Of a stretch of DNA of 64,000 nt, positions 1 to 8,226 are shown piece by piece (position 1 is the stretch's first letter; every line of letters starts with the position of its first letter). A program made the translations under genes and the position numbers. Where the stretch lies: positions 1 to 64,000 of the forward strand of contig CAZNSX010000007.1 of assembly GCA_964575845.1 (NCBI GenBank). The letters are read 5' to 3'. This stretch comes from CAZNSX01 sp964575845 (lineage in GTDB: Bacteria; UBA8248; CAZNSX01). The notes beneath the pieces are model-generated. The model was not told where the DNA came from, searched no databases, and saw only the letters and a program-made list of their open reading frames with translations.

Positions 1-34
1 CGGTCCTAAAGGCGTATGAAAGGAGGATGAAGTG

Positions 35-196
35 ATGTGGAGAAGGTTTCTCAGGCTGTGGCAGAAGGAGGAAGGTCAGGGGTTGACGGAATATGCCCTG
101 ATCATCGCGCTGGTTTCAGTCGCCCTGGCAGCGACCTTGGGTCTGCTCACAGGGGGCATCCAGAGCACCTTGAATAATATCATCTCGTCCCTCTAG
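35..196 (+). CDS. flp: Flp family type IVb pilin, copy 1
   Basis: This 53-residue ORF encodes the major subunit of a Tad/Flp pilus. It has a short basic leader (MWRRFLRLWQKEEGQG), then the processing site G/LTEYALI with the conserved Glu at mature position +3 and Tyr at +4, then a single hydrophobic helix and a short tail. The TadV-type peptidase encoded at 468 would cleave after the Gly before LTEY. AGGAGG lies about 9 bases upstream of the ATG. It is nearly identical to the copy at 250-411; differences concentrate in the last few codons (NNIISSL versus NGIIASL). It is too short for most ORF callers. Family assignment is firm from the leader motif and the operon. Confidence 0.93.
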   Translation: MWRRFLRLWQKEEGQGLTEYALIIALVSVALAATLGLLTGGIQSTLNNIISSL

Positions 197-249
197 GCCG
201 GGTCGCCGGTAGCTCCGGTCCTAAAGGCGTATGAAAGGAGGATGAAGTG

Positions 250-411
250 ATGTGGAGAAGGTTTCTCAGGTTGTGGCAGAAGGAGGAAGGTCAGGGGTTG
301 ACGGAATATGCCCTGATCATCGCGCTGGTTTCAGTCGCCCTGGCAGCGACCTTGGGTCTGCTTACAGGGGGCATCCAGAGCACCTTGAATGGTATCATTG
401 CGTCCCTCTAG
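250..411 (+). CDS. flp: Flp family type IVb pilin, copy 2
   Basis: Second tandem copy of the 53-residue Flp pilin, with the same leader, GLTEYALI processing site and hydrophobic helix. It differs from copy 1 only near the C terminus (NGIIASL). It has the same upstream AGGAGG signal, because the entire 215-bp unit was duplicated. Two near-identical pilins directly ahead of the assembly genes suggest dosage of the major subunit, or a young duplication that has not diverged. Confidence 0.93.
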   Translation: MWRRFLRLWQKEEGQGLTEYALIIALVSVALAATLGLLTGGIQSTLNGIIASL

Positions 412-467
412 GCCGGGTCGCCGATAGCTCCGGTCCTTGAGGCGTATGAAAGGGGGATTCTTTTGAG

Positions 468-971
468 GTGGAGATAGAGTGGATCCCTGCCCTCCTGTGG
501 GCGGTGGTTGCCGCGGGAATAGATATCCGGCGGGGTATCATCCCAAACTGGCTGACATTACCCGGACTGCTCGGAGGATTGGTGTGGCATCTCGCTCGCG
601 CAGGAGGACAGGGATTTCTCTATGCGATGGCCGGAGCCATCCTCGCCTCGCTGCTTTTCTTGATTCCTTTTTTGCTGGGAGGCATCGGCGGGGGTGACTT
701 CAAGTTGATCCTGGCTATCGGTTCATTTCTGGGCCCCTGGAATGGAGTTCGAGCGGCGCTCGCAGCGGCCATCGTCGGAGGGGTCGTGTCCATGGCTGTT
801 CTCCTGCTGAGGAAATGGGGAAACAAAGGGTCAGTGGAGAGGGAAAATGGCTCCAGTGAAGCAAGGGCTCGGAAGAAGTCCAGCCCGGCGGGCTGGGGAC
901 GCGGTTGGGGAACCATCCCGTATGGACCAGCGATTGCGATTGGGACGGCATGGGTCATCTTCGCGGCATAG
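468..971 (+). CDS. tadV: TadV/CpaA prepilin peptidase (A24A)
   Basis: Inner-membrane aspartyl protease that cleaves the Flp prepilin leader. The 167-residue protein has several hydrophobic segments. The two expected catalytic aspartates are visible: Asp19 in GIDIRRGIIPNWLT and Asp77 in the GGGDFK motif. There is no N-terminal methyltransferase domain, as is usual for TadV. The start is GTG at 468 after AGGGGG at 451-456; a TTG at 463 is an alternative. A hydrophilic stretch around residues 115-145 precedes a last hydrophobic segment. The 3' end overlaps the start of the TadE gene. It belongs to the Tad operon that begins with the two pilins. Confidence 0.88.
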   Translation: MEIEWIPALLWAVVAAGIDIRRGIIPNWLTLPGLLGGLVWHLARAGGQGFLYAMAGAILASLLFLIPFLLGGIGGGDFKLILAIGSFLGPWNGVRAALAAAIVGGVVSMAVLLLRKWGNKGSVERENGSSEARARKKSSPAGWGRGWGTIPYGPAIAIGTAWVIFAA

Positions 972-1362
972 GAATAAGAAAAGGCGAGGGGCGGGGCAAG
1001 CGGCTGTTGAATTTGCCCTCGTATTGCCGCTTCTCTTACTGCTTCTGCTTGCGGCTGTGGATTTAGCCAGGGCCTACTTCACGCTTCAGGTGGTCAACAA
1101 TGCCACCCGTGAGGGGGCCAGAATCGGAATCATAACAGGCAGAACCAGTTCCGATGTGAACAATAGGGTGACCACCGTTTTGAGCTCAGGAGGGCTGACG
1201 GCGTCCTCTACCATCTCTGCAACTGGGGTGGACGGGGCTGCCCCAGGAGATCCGATTGCGGTCACGGTTTCCTATCCCTTTCAGACCCTCACCGGCTCTT
1301 TCATCCCGGGCTGGAGTGGCACCATCACGCTCAGTCAGACGACCGCCATGCGTCATGAATAA
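922..1362 (+). CDS. tadE: TadE-like minor pseudopilin
   Basis: Small pseudopilin of the Tad system. The diagnostic part is GQAAVEFALVLPLLLLLL, a TadE processing site followed by a hydrophobic helix, then DLARAYFTLQVVNNATREGAR, typical of TadE. The frame stays open back to an ATG at 847, inside tadV. The ATG at 922 gives a more usual basic leader and is preferred, though no clear Shine-Dalgarno site supports either start. The 146-residue product would be processed by TadV and take part in pilus assembly. It overlaps tadV by about 50 bases, suggesting translational coupling. Confidence 0.82.
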   Translation: MDQRLRLGRHGSSSRHRNKKRRGAGQAAVEFALVLPLLLLLLLAAVDLARAYFTLQVVNNATREGARIGIITGRTSSDVNNRVTTVLSSGGLTASSTISATGVDGAAPGDPIAVTVSYPFQTLTGSFIPGWSGTITLSQTTAMRHE

Positions 1363-1401
1363 GGGGTCTGGACCGCGTCGAGGTCTCGGAAAGGAAGCGT
1401 G

Positions 1402-2301
1402 ATGAACAGAAAACGTGCTCTCGTCATCTTGTTGTTGGGCCTGATCTCAGGCCTCGTTGCGACGGTTGGTGCGGCACGCTACCTGTCCGATATGGAGAAG
1501 GCTACGGCAAGCGTAGAGCCCCCCAAGCCCGAATCCGTGGTCATCACCAAGACCGACGTTGCACAGGGGGAGAAGCTGCGGGGGGAGGACCTGGAGGTCG
1601 CCTCGTGGCCAGCTTCCCTGGTTCCACCCTCGACTTTCAAACGTCTTGAGGACGTCGAGAGCCGCGTCACCTCAGTGAGACTCCTCAAGGGTGAACCCAT
1701 CCTCGCGGGCAAGCTGGCGCCGGTGGGGTCCTCCGCCGGGCTGGCCGCCGTTATCCCCCCGGGGATGCGAGGGGTGACAGTCGGGGTGAACGATGTGAGC
1801 GGAGTGGCGGGCTTTGTCCTTCCCGGCAGCAGGGTCGATGTAATCACTACGATCGATATCGACCCCAAGAAGGGCCCGACCGATACCGTGAGCAAGGTCA
1901 TCCTGCACGACATCCAGGTCCTTGCGGTCGGCCAGAGAATGGATGCCGACGGAAAAAAAGCAAAAAAGGTCTCCGTCGTTACCCTCCTCGTGAGCCCGGC
2001 TCAGGCCGAGCACCTGACACTGGCCTCCACCAGAGGGACAATCCAGCTTGCCCTTCGAAGCACGCCCGACAAGAGCGTCTCCTCCACCCGCGGCGTCACG
2101 CCCCCTCAGCTCATCTATGGATTCACCCCAACCCCACCGAAAGCTGTGGAGCGCAAGAGGCGGCCCAAGACACCGCGGCGTAAGGCTCAGATTGCCCCAG
2201 TGGCAACCCCTCCCGCACAAAAGCCAATGGTTATCGAAATCATCCGGGGGACAGAGCGGTCTCTTGAACCTGTGGGTTACTCGCGCGGAGAGAAGAGATG
2301 A
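1402..2301 (+). CDS. cpaB: CpaB/RcpC Flp pilus assembly protein
   Basis: Periplasmic Tad component thought to act with the secretin. There is an N-terminal membrane anchor (about residues 5-25), then a SAF-like domain (about 45-110, with TDVAQGEKLRGEDLEV and LKGEPILAGKL), then the CpaB C-terminal region (PGMRGVTVGVNDVSG, LPGSRVDVI). The tail is rich in Pro, Lys and Arg. ATG at 1402 follows GGAAAGGAAG; an in-frame GTG at 1399 is possible. The stop overlaps the start of cpaC as ATGA. Length of 299 residues is normal for the family. Confidence 0.88.
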   Translation: MNRKRALVILLLGLISGLVATVGAARYLSDMEKATASVEPPKPESVVITKTDVAQGEKLRGEDLEVASWPASLVPPSTFKRLEDVESRVTSVRLLKGEPILAGKLAPVGSSAGLAAVIPPGMRGVTVGVNDVSGVAGFVLPGSRVDVITTIDIDPKKGPTDTVSKVILHDIQVLAVGQRMDADGKKAKKVSVVTLLVSPAQAEHLTLASTRGTIQLALRSTPDKSVSSTRGVTPPQLIYGFTPTPPKAVERKRRPKTPRRKAQIAPVATPPAQKPMVIEIIRGTERSLEPVGYSRGEKR

Positions 2302-3638
2302 AACGACTGAAGGGGATCGTATGGAAAGCTTCCACGGGGTTTTTGGCGGTTCTTTTTGTGGCGGGAGTTTTCCGTGACGGGCTGGCCCAGGGGGTCATAG
2401 GGCGGCCTGCGACCCATGTCCCTTCCTATGAGCTGAACAATAAGGGCCACAGCCTTCGGTTGAGCGTGGGGAAATCTCTGATCATATCGGTCCCATATAC
2501 CATCCGTCGGATTTCGGTGGGAGCGCCGAAAGTGGCGGATGTCGCGACCATATCCGGGCATCAATTCATGGTGAGTGCAAAGGCCCCGGGGGTCACGAAC
2601 CTGATCGTCTGGGACGAAGGGGACCAGCAATCTATCTTCAACCTCCTGGTGCAGGCGGACGTCGAGGCTCTGGCACAGGGAATCAAGGAGCTATTTCCGG
2701 AGGAGTCCCTGACGGTTCGTGCCATCAAGGACACCATCGTCGTTTCCGGAGTGACGGCTCGGGCTGATGTGCGGGAGTCTGTGGGTCAGATTGCGGAAGC
2801 CTTTGGTCAGAAGAAAGTGGTCAACATGGTTCGAGTCGATCAACCCCCCATACAGATCGCCCTCAAGGTGCGGATGGCCGAGGTGGCGCGCACAGCCATA
2901 CGGGAGCTGGGATTAAGCTTCATAGGGGGGAAGGAGCCGGGGCAGGCCGGCGTCTTCCCCGGGGTGCCCTTCGTCTCCCCATTCGGGGAATTCAGGGATT
3001 CTTCCGGACCCGACCTCAGTTTCGACAACCTCGTGAACTTCTTCATCTCGGACACCCAACGCAAGCTGGGCTTTTTTCTGCGGGCCCTCGAGCAACGGGG
3101 AGACCTCAGAACCCTCGCCGAACCGCGACTCGTCACCCGGAGTGGCCAGAAGGCGAGCTTTCTGGCGGGCGGTGAGTTCCCCGTACCGGTCCCCCAAGCC
3201 GGCGCCGGGGCCGCTGTGACCATTGAATTCAAGCCATTCGGGGTCAGGCTCGATTTCACCCCCAAGGTGCTGGGGAAAGACCGGATCGAGCTGACGCTGG
3301 CTCCTGAGGTGAGTGAACTGGATTTCACCAACGCGGTATCCGTTGGCGGGATAAGCGTACCCTCCCTGACGAAGAGGCGGACCGAGACCGTGGTGGAGCT
3401 CAAGGACGGGCAGACATTTGCGGTGGCCGGCCTCATCCAGAATAGGCTCGTGAAGGACCTCAGCAGATTTCCCTTTATCGGGGAAATCCCCATCCTCGGC
3501 CTGCTCTTCACAAGCGACCGGTTTAACCGACAGGAGACGGAGCTTCTGGTCCTCATCACCCCCGAAATCGTGAAAACCCCCGCAGCGGATGACCCCATGC
3601 CTTTGCCAGGGGGCGCAAGCCTCGGGCGAGGCTTATAG
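2298..3638 (+). CDS. cpaC: CpaC/RcpA outer-membrane secretin
   Basis: Forms the outer-membrane channel through which the Flp pilus exits. The 446-residue protein has a signal peptide (about residues 1-30, ending near GLAQG), the pilus-type N-terminal domain around 45-115 (KSLIISVPYTIRRISVG, GVTNLIVWD), a BON-like segment (AIKDTIVVSGVTARADV), and a secretin domain at about 240-420 with TLAEPRLVTRSGQKASFLAG and VVELKDGQTFAVAGLI. The C-terminal pattern ELLVLITPEIV is typical of secretins. The start ATG overlaps the cpaB stop. No lipobox is seen, so targeting may depend on another protein. Confidence 0.92.
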   Translation: MKRLKGIVWKASTGFLAVLFVAGVFRDGLAQGVIGRPATHVPSYELNNKGHSLRLSVGKSLIISVPYTIRRISVGAPKVADVATISGHQFMVSAKAPGVTNLIVWDEGDQQSIFNLLVQADVEALAQGIKELFPEESLTVRAIKDTIVVSGVTARADVRESVGQIAEAFGQKKVVNMVRVDQPPIQIALKVRMAEVARTAIRELGLSFIGGKEPGQAGVFPGVPFVSPFGEFRDSSGPDLSFDNLVNFFISDTQRKLGFFLRALEQRGDLRTLAEPRLVTRSGQKASFLAGGEFPVPVPQAGAGAAVTIEFKPFGVRLDFTPKVLGKDRIELTLAPEVSELDFTNAVSVGGISVPSLTKRRTETVVELKDGQTFAVAGLIQNRLVKDLSRFPFIGEIPILGLLFTSDRFNRQETELLVLITPEIVKTPAADDPMPLPGGASLGRGL

Positions 3639-3650
3639 GGAGGTGAAAGA

Positions 3651-4610
3651 ATGCGACGCGAAGAGGGACAGGCCTTAGTTCTTTACTCTCTGTCTCTGGC
3701 CGCGCTACTTGGGATGGCGTCCCTGGCTGTGGATGTGGGAAAGCTTTACTTAGTCAGGGCTTCGTTTCAGCGGGCGGCCGATGCCGCCGCGCTGGCCGGC
3801 GGCTCGGGGCTCGTCGTCAGCCAGACAGAGGCCACCTCCCAGGCCACCCAGTTCGCCACCCTGAATCTCTCGACTCAGCCGGGCCTCAGTAATGGCACCA
3901 CCGCCACCGTCACCTTCCCCACGGCCAACACCGTCAGGGTGAGCATCAGCAACCCGGCGGTCAACCTCTTCTTCGGGGGGATAATCGGCAGGCCCACAGC
4001 TCCCGTCAGCGCGGGCGCGACCGCCATCCTCGGGTCTGTCGCCTCGGTGACGGGAGACCTGGTTCCCTTGGCTGTCTATTGCAACAACCCCACCACGCAC
4101 TGCGATGGGGTCTTGGCCGTGGGCCAGACCCACACCTTGCAACGCTACTGTGGGAATTTCTTTGAAAGCGGCGCCAACGGAAGCACCTGCGGCAATACAA
4201 TCGAGCCTGACCAAATCTTTCTTATGGGTGTGACCTTTACCGGGGACTCCATGAGCAACGAGGTGTTTCGCTCGGAGGTTTATAACAACTATACCGGTAC
4301 CTTGGCAATCGGGTATCCGGTGGGCGCCCTGCTGCCGGGCAACCGCAACGGCTGGCGAAGCGGGATGTGGGAGCGTCTTGCCGAAGGTCGCAATGAAATG
4401 ACCCTTCCTGTCATCGGTCCGGACGAAACTGGGGTCGGGATTAAAATCTTTGACTTCATCAAAATCCGGGCCAGCAGTTTCAACGTAATCGGAAATACCG
4501 ACAGTCTATCGTTTGAGATAATCCAGCACATGGTCTCGACGACATCCTTTGCGACCGGCACTCAGGGCTACGCCATCGACTCGGTAGTGGGGGTGCGATT
4601 GATCGAGTAG
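3651..4610 (+). CDS. TadG-like pilus assembly protein
   Basis: N-terminal TadE/TadG-type segment: basic MRREEGQALVLYSLSLAALL, a hydrophobic helix, then VDVGKLYLVRASFQRAADAAALAGG, the hallmark of the TadG N-terminal domain. The rest of the 319 residues is a secreted domain with scattered Cys pairs (CNNPTTHCD, CGNFF, CGN) and no recognised fold. It lacks the von Willebrand A domain that full-length TadG proteins often carry. GGGAGGTG lies 5-10 bases before the ATG. It sits between the secretin and the TadZ-like ATPase in the same operon. The role is probably as a minor pseudopilin or envelope anchor. Confidence 0.78.
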   Translation: MRREEGQALVLYSLSLAALLGMASLAVDVGKLYLVRASFQRAADAAALAGGSGLVVSQTEATSQATQFATLNLSTQPGLSNGTTATVTFPTANTVRVSISNPAVNLFFGGIIGRPTAPVSAGATAILGSVASVTGDLVPLAVYCNNPTTHCDGVLAVGQTHTLQRYCGNFFESGANGSTCGNTIEPDQIFLMGVTFTGDSMSNEVFRSEVYNNYTGTLAIGYPVGALLPGNRNGWRSGMWERLAEGRNEMTLPVIGPDETGVGIKIFDFIKIRASSFNVIGNTDSLSFEIIQHMVSTTSFATGTQGYAIDSVVGVRLIE

Positions 4611-4646
4611 GAAATCGTGGCCCCGCCATAAACTTGGGAGTGGGAG

Positions 4647-5843
4647 ATGAAAGCGGAGAAAGAAGCACAACCACAGCGGGCTCTGATTATTGACCCGGCG
4701 ATAAAGGTCGCGGGGGAGGTGCAGGCTTTTCTTGATGAGCTGGGGGGATGGGATTTCATAGGAGCGACCCAGGAATGGGGGGAGGGCCCGGCGGCGGTTG
4801 AGGAACGGAGACCCGCCGTGGTGTTCGTAAACCTCGATGCGGGGCCTGAAGAGGCGCTCGAGACCGCGGCGCAGGTCGTCAGCCTCTCCCCTCAGTCGGT
4901 CCTCCTTGGCTTGAGCGAGATGGGAAAAGACCAGGGGGGAGACTGGCTGATCCGGGGCGTGCGCGCAGGATTCCGGGATTTTCTGAAGTTTCCCCTTGAC
5001 GGAGACGAGGTGGCCGCGGCGCTCTCCAGGGTCGAACGGGCACTGGGAGTAGACCGGCGCCAGAGGGGAAAGGTCGTGACACTCTTCAGCCCGAGGGGAG
5101 GAAGCGGTCTCACCACCCTGGCGGTAAACCTGGGGATCATCCTGGCAAAGCAAGGAAAAAAGACGGTCGGCCTGATCGACCTGGACCTCGAGTTGGGGGA
5201 CGTGTCCTTTTTTCTGAACCTCTCACCCGCCATAACCATCGCAGACCTCGCCAACAGGACCACGCCCTTGGAGCGGAAGGTGCTCAAGGAGGCCTTAGTA
5301 CCTCATGCGTCCGGAGTCGAAGTGCTGGCGCCCCCGCTTGAGGTTCAGCAGGCCGAGGAGGTCTCCGAGCAGGGAGTCTATCAGGTCATCCAAGCGATGC
5401 GCGAACTTTTCGATTTCGTCCTCATAGATACGGCGCATAACTTTTCCCCGACAACGATTAAGGCCTTGGATTCCTCCGATGTGATCTTGCTGCTCACTCT
5501 TCCCCATCTTGCCGCCATCGCGGATGCCAAGCGCACCCTCGAAGTCTTCAGCAGGCTTGGCTATGAGAAGCGCCTTCGCCTGGTGGTCAGCCGAATTAGC
5601 CCAGCTGACGATGTCAGCACTGAAGAGGTGGAAAAAGCCCTGCAGCTTCCGGTCTTTATGGCCTTCCCCTCGGACTATCGTCAGGTCGTGCCAACCATCA
5701 ACCGGGGTCTGTCCCTATGGGAATATGCGCCGCGCTCTCAGGTCACCCGGGCCATCCTTGGTCTGGCACAGAAGCTGTCGGGAACGACCGAGGCGAAGGA
5801 CGGAAAGAGGCGGAAGGAAAAGAGGCGGTTCCATCTCTTCTAG
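4647..5843 (+). CDS. cpaE: CpaE/TadZ-like pilus localisation ATPase
   Basis: ParA/MinD-superfamily protein that positions Tad machinery. Of 398 residues, the first 125 or so form a receiver-like domain (RALIIDPAIKVAGEVQAFL) lacking an obvious phospho-acceptor pattern. After it comes the ATPase: a deviant Walker A SPRGGSGLTT near residues 148-157, VGLIDLDLELGDVSFFLN as the switch region, and FDFVLIDTAHNF as Walker B. In the deviant Walker A the expected early Lys is replaced by Arg, and Leu-Thr follows Gly where MinD has Lys-Thr, so ATP hydrolysis may be weak or absent, as reported for some TadZ proteins. TGGGAGTGGGAG precedes the ATG. Confidence 0.86.
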   Translation: MKAEKEAQPQRALIIDPAIKVAGEVQAFLDELGGWDFIGATQEWGEGPAAVEERRPAVVFVNLDAGPEEALETAAQVVSLSPQSVLLGLSEMGKDQGGDWLIRGVRAGFRDFLKFPLDGDEVAAALSRVERALGVDRRQRGKVVTLFSPRGGSGLTTLAVNLGIILAKQGKKTVGLIDLDLELGDVSFFLNLSPAITIADLANRTTPLERKVLKEALVPHASGVEVLAPPLEVQQAEEVSEQGVYQVIQAMRELFDFVLIDTAHNFSPTTIKALDSSDVILLLTLPHLAAIADAKRTLEVFSRLGYEKRLRLVVSRISPADDVSTEEVEKALQLPVFMAFPSDYRQVVPTINRGLSLWEYAPRSQVTRAILGLAQKLSGTTEAKDGKRRKEKRRFHLF

Positions 5844-5868
5844 ACCTCCCACGGGCAGGGAGCAAGAC

Positions 5869-7224
5869 ATGGGCTTGGCAAATCGACTGAAAAAAGCAAA
5901 TAACTCGGGGGCCGCGGCGCCAGTCGCGGCGCCGGTGGAGAAAGCCCAGAAAGAAAGGGGCGACTCCTTCGACCTCAAATCGCGGGTCCACCGGATCCTG
6001 ATCGAACGGCTGGATCTCTCCAAGCTGACCTCGGTGGAGCGGGGAAAGCTGGAGGAGGAGTTTCGCCAAGAGATCGGCAAGCTCCTCCGCGAGCTCAAAC
6101 CAGGCATCAGCTGGGGTGAAGAGGAGCGGCTGGTCGGAGAGGTTCTCAACGAGATCTTCGGGCTCGGTCCCATCGAGCCCCTGCTCCACGACCCGGCCAT
6201 CGAGGAGATCATGGTCAACAACTCAAAACAGGTCTTCTGTGCGCGCTCCGGAAAGATCTACCTGACGGATACCATCTTCAAGGACGACGCTCATCTGCTG
6301 CAGATCATAGAGCGTATCGTGTCCATGGTGGGGAGGCGGATCGACGAGTCTTCCCCCATGGTGGACGCCCGTCTGCTCGACGGATCCCGGGTTAACGCCA
6401 TCATCCCACCCCTGGCCTTGGATGGTCCCTGCTTGACCATCCGGAGATTCCCCGCCAACCGATTGAAGCCCCAAGACCTGGTGGCCTACGGGAGTCTGAC
6501 GCAGCCCATGGTCGACCTCCTGAAGAATTGTGTTCTGGCCCGCCTGAACATGCTCGTCTCAGGAGGCACGGGTTCGGGCAAAACAACGCTCCTAAATGTG
6601 CTTTCGGGCTTCATCCCATCCGACGAGCGGATCGTTACCATCGAGGACTCGGCGGAGCTTCAGCTCCAACAGAGCCATGTGATCCGCCTGGAAACCCGGC
6701 CACCCAACATCGAGGGCAGGGGGATTGTCGCCGCGCGGGACCTTGTCCGAAATAGCCTGCGCATGCGCCCCGACCGCATCGTGGTGGGGGAGGTTCGGGG
6801 GGGAGAGGCGCTCGATATGCTCCAGGCGATGAACACGGGCCACGACGGTTCCATCTCGACGATCCATGCCAATAGCCCCCGTGACGCTCTGACGCGCATA
6901 GAGATGATGATCGGCATGGCGGGGATCGATGTCCCGTTGCGGGCGCTGCGCGCGCAGATCGCCGCTGCATTGGACGCAGTTATTCAGATCGCACGCCTGC
7001 AGGACGGAAGTCGGAAGATCACGGCCATAAGCGAAATTACCGGCATGGAAGGCGACATGGTAACCATGCAGGACATCTTCACCTTCAGGGAGGAGGGTGT
7101 GACCCGCGAGGGGAAGGTCAAGGGAAAGCATGCCCCGACCGGCATTCGCCCCAAGTTCTTCGAACGCTTCAAATCCCTTGGAATCGAGATGATGGATGAC
7201 CTATTCGCCACTGAGGAGTATTAA
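5869..7224 (+). CDS. cpaF: CpaF/TadA secretion ATPase
   Basis: Hexameric type II/IV secretion-family ATPase that powers Flp pilus assembly. The 451-residue protein starts at ATG 5869; the open frame extends upstream inside cpaE but has no support there. An N-terminal all-helical region (residues 35-150) precedes GLGPIEPLLHDPAIEEIMVN, the CpaF signature. Walker A GGTGSGKTTLLN is at about 231-242, the Asp box at VTIEDSAELQL, Walker B at PDRIVVGEVRGGEALDMLQA, and the His box at GHDGSISTIHANSPRDAL. All key residues are intact. It is followed after 9 bases by tadB. Confidence 0.95.
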   Translation: MGLANRLKKANNSGAAAPVAAPVEKAQKERGDSFDLKSRVHRILIERLDLSKLTSVERGKLEEEFRQEIGKLLRELKPGISWGEEERLVGEVLNEIFGLGPIEPLLHDPAIEEIMVNNSKQVFCARSGKIYLTDTIFKDDAHLLQIIERIVSMVGRRIDESSPMVDARLLDGSRVNAIIPPLALDGPCLTIRRFPANRLKPQDLVAYGSLTQPMVDLLKNCVLARLNMLVSGGTGSGKTTLLNVLSGFIPSDERIVTIEDSAELQLQQSHVIRLETRPPNIEGRGIVAARDLVRNSLRMRPDRIVVGEVRGGEALDMLQAMNTGHDGSISTIHANSPRDALTRIEMMIGMAGIDVPLRALRAQIAAALDAVIQIARLQDGSRKITAISEITGMEGDMVTMQDIFTFREEGVTREGKVKGKHAPTGIRPKFFERFKSLGIEMMDDLFATEEY

Positions 7225-7233
7225 GAGGGCTTC

Positions 7234-8217
7234 ATGTCGCCATTCCTCATCCTTTTTGCCATTTTTGCCTTCGTCACCCTATTGGTCCAGGGGGTATTTT
7301 TCCTTCTTTTCGGACGCTCGGTGCGGCGCGACCCAAGACTGCGGGCGCGCCTCGACAACTTGATGGGAGCCATTGACAAGCCAACCCAGGCGAGCCCGGA
7401 GAAGGGTTCCGTCCTCCGCGAGGAGTTCGTTCAAAAGAGTCCCATCCTGAGCCTTATGCGCCTGGGTTTTCCTAGCCTTTCGGACCTCGGGCTCCGGTTA
7501 CAGCAGGCCGGGATGGGGATGAGTCCGGGCCGCTTCGCCCAGTTGTGGGTCCTTCTGATTATCCTCGGCAGCCTCTTTGGTTCGTTCTACCCCTCGGGGA
7601 GGGCGGGGCTGTTCTTGGGTGCGGCGTTCGGGGGAATCGTCCCTCACCTCGTCCTGAAACTCAAGAAGCGAAGACGCGAGAAAGCCTTTGAGAAGCAGTT
7701 CCCCGAAAGCCTCCGGCTCCTGGCCACATCCCTGAAGGCGGGACATGCCTTGCCGGCCAGCATCCGGATGTTGGGTGAGGAACTCCCTCCCCCCGTAAGC
7801 GAGGAGTTCCAGAAAGTCTCTGAGGAGAGCCGGCTGGGACTGAGCATCGAGGATGCCCTGAAAAACATGCTCAAGCGCGTGGATAGCCCGGACATTCGCT
7901 TCTTCGTCACCTCGATCATGATCCAGCGAGAGACCGGGGGAAACCTGGCGGCCATCCTGCAACAGCTCGATGGTCTCATCCGCGAGCGTTTCAGAATCCG
8001 CGGACAGATCAAGGCGCTCACTGCCCCCGGCCGCGCCACCGGTGCTCTGCTCAGCATCATGCCGGTCGGGATGGGTGGCATCCTGACCCTCCTGAACCCG
8101 AGCTACATGGCACCCCTCTGGGAAACCTCTGCGGGCCAACTATTCGCCATCGGGGGATTCGTGCTGCAGGGGATGGGCTATCTAGCCATCCGGCGGATTG
8201 TGAACGTCCGAATTTAA
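7234..8217 (+). CDS. tadB: TadB inner-membrane platform protein
   Basis: Integral membrane platform protein with a type II secretion F domain. The 327 residues carry an N-terminal hydrophobic segment, a further pair around residues 105-145, the cytoplasmic helical domain (LLATSLKAGHALPASIRML, VTSIMIQRETGGNLAAILQQLD) and C-terminal transmembrane segments. It works with TadC as a heteromer on which CpaF acts. The gene lies 9 bases after cpaF and 9 bases before tadC, so the three are clearly cotranscribed. Confidence 0.92.
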   Translation: MSPFLILFAIFAFVTLLVQGVFFLLFGRSVRRDPRLRARLDNLMGAIDKPTQASPEKGSVLREEFVQKSPILSLMRLGFPSLSDLGLRLQQAGMGMSPGRFAQLWVLLIILGSLFGSFYPSGRAGLFLGAAFGGIVPHLVLKLKKRRREKAFEKQFPESLRLLATSLKAGHALPASIRMLGEELPPPVSEEFQKVSEESRLGLSIEDALKNMLKRVDSPDIRFFVTSIMIQRETGGNLAAILQQLDGLIRERFRIRGQIKALTAPGRATGALLSIMPVGMGGILTLLNPSYMAPLWETSAGQLFAIGGFVLQGMGYLAIRRIVNVRI

Positions 8218-8226
8218 GGACAGAAG

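Larger units (their letters stand above)
1..456. repeat. Tandem duplication of the Flp pilin unit
   Basis: The 215-bp segment 1-215 is repeated at 216-430 with only about seven mismatches by eye, and the first part of the unit starts a third time at 431-456 just before tadV. Each full unit holds a Shine-Dalgarno region (AGGAGGATGAAGTG), one pilin gene and its downstream spacer. This is a recent tandem gene duplication. The left edge of the window coincides with the unit start, so further copies may lie upstream. Confidence 0.93.

Noticed and set aside
5509..5868. Upstream extension of the CpaF frame
   Set aside because: It lies wholly inside cpaE; the CpaF family length and ATG at 5869 fit a normal start.
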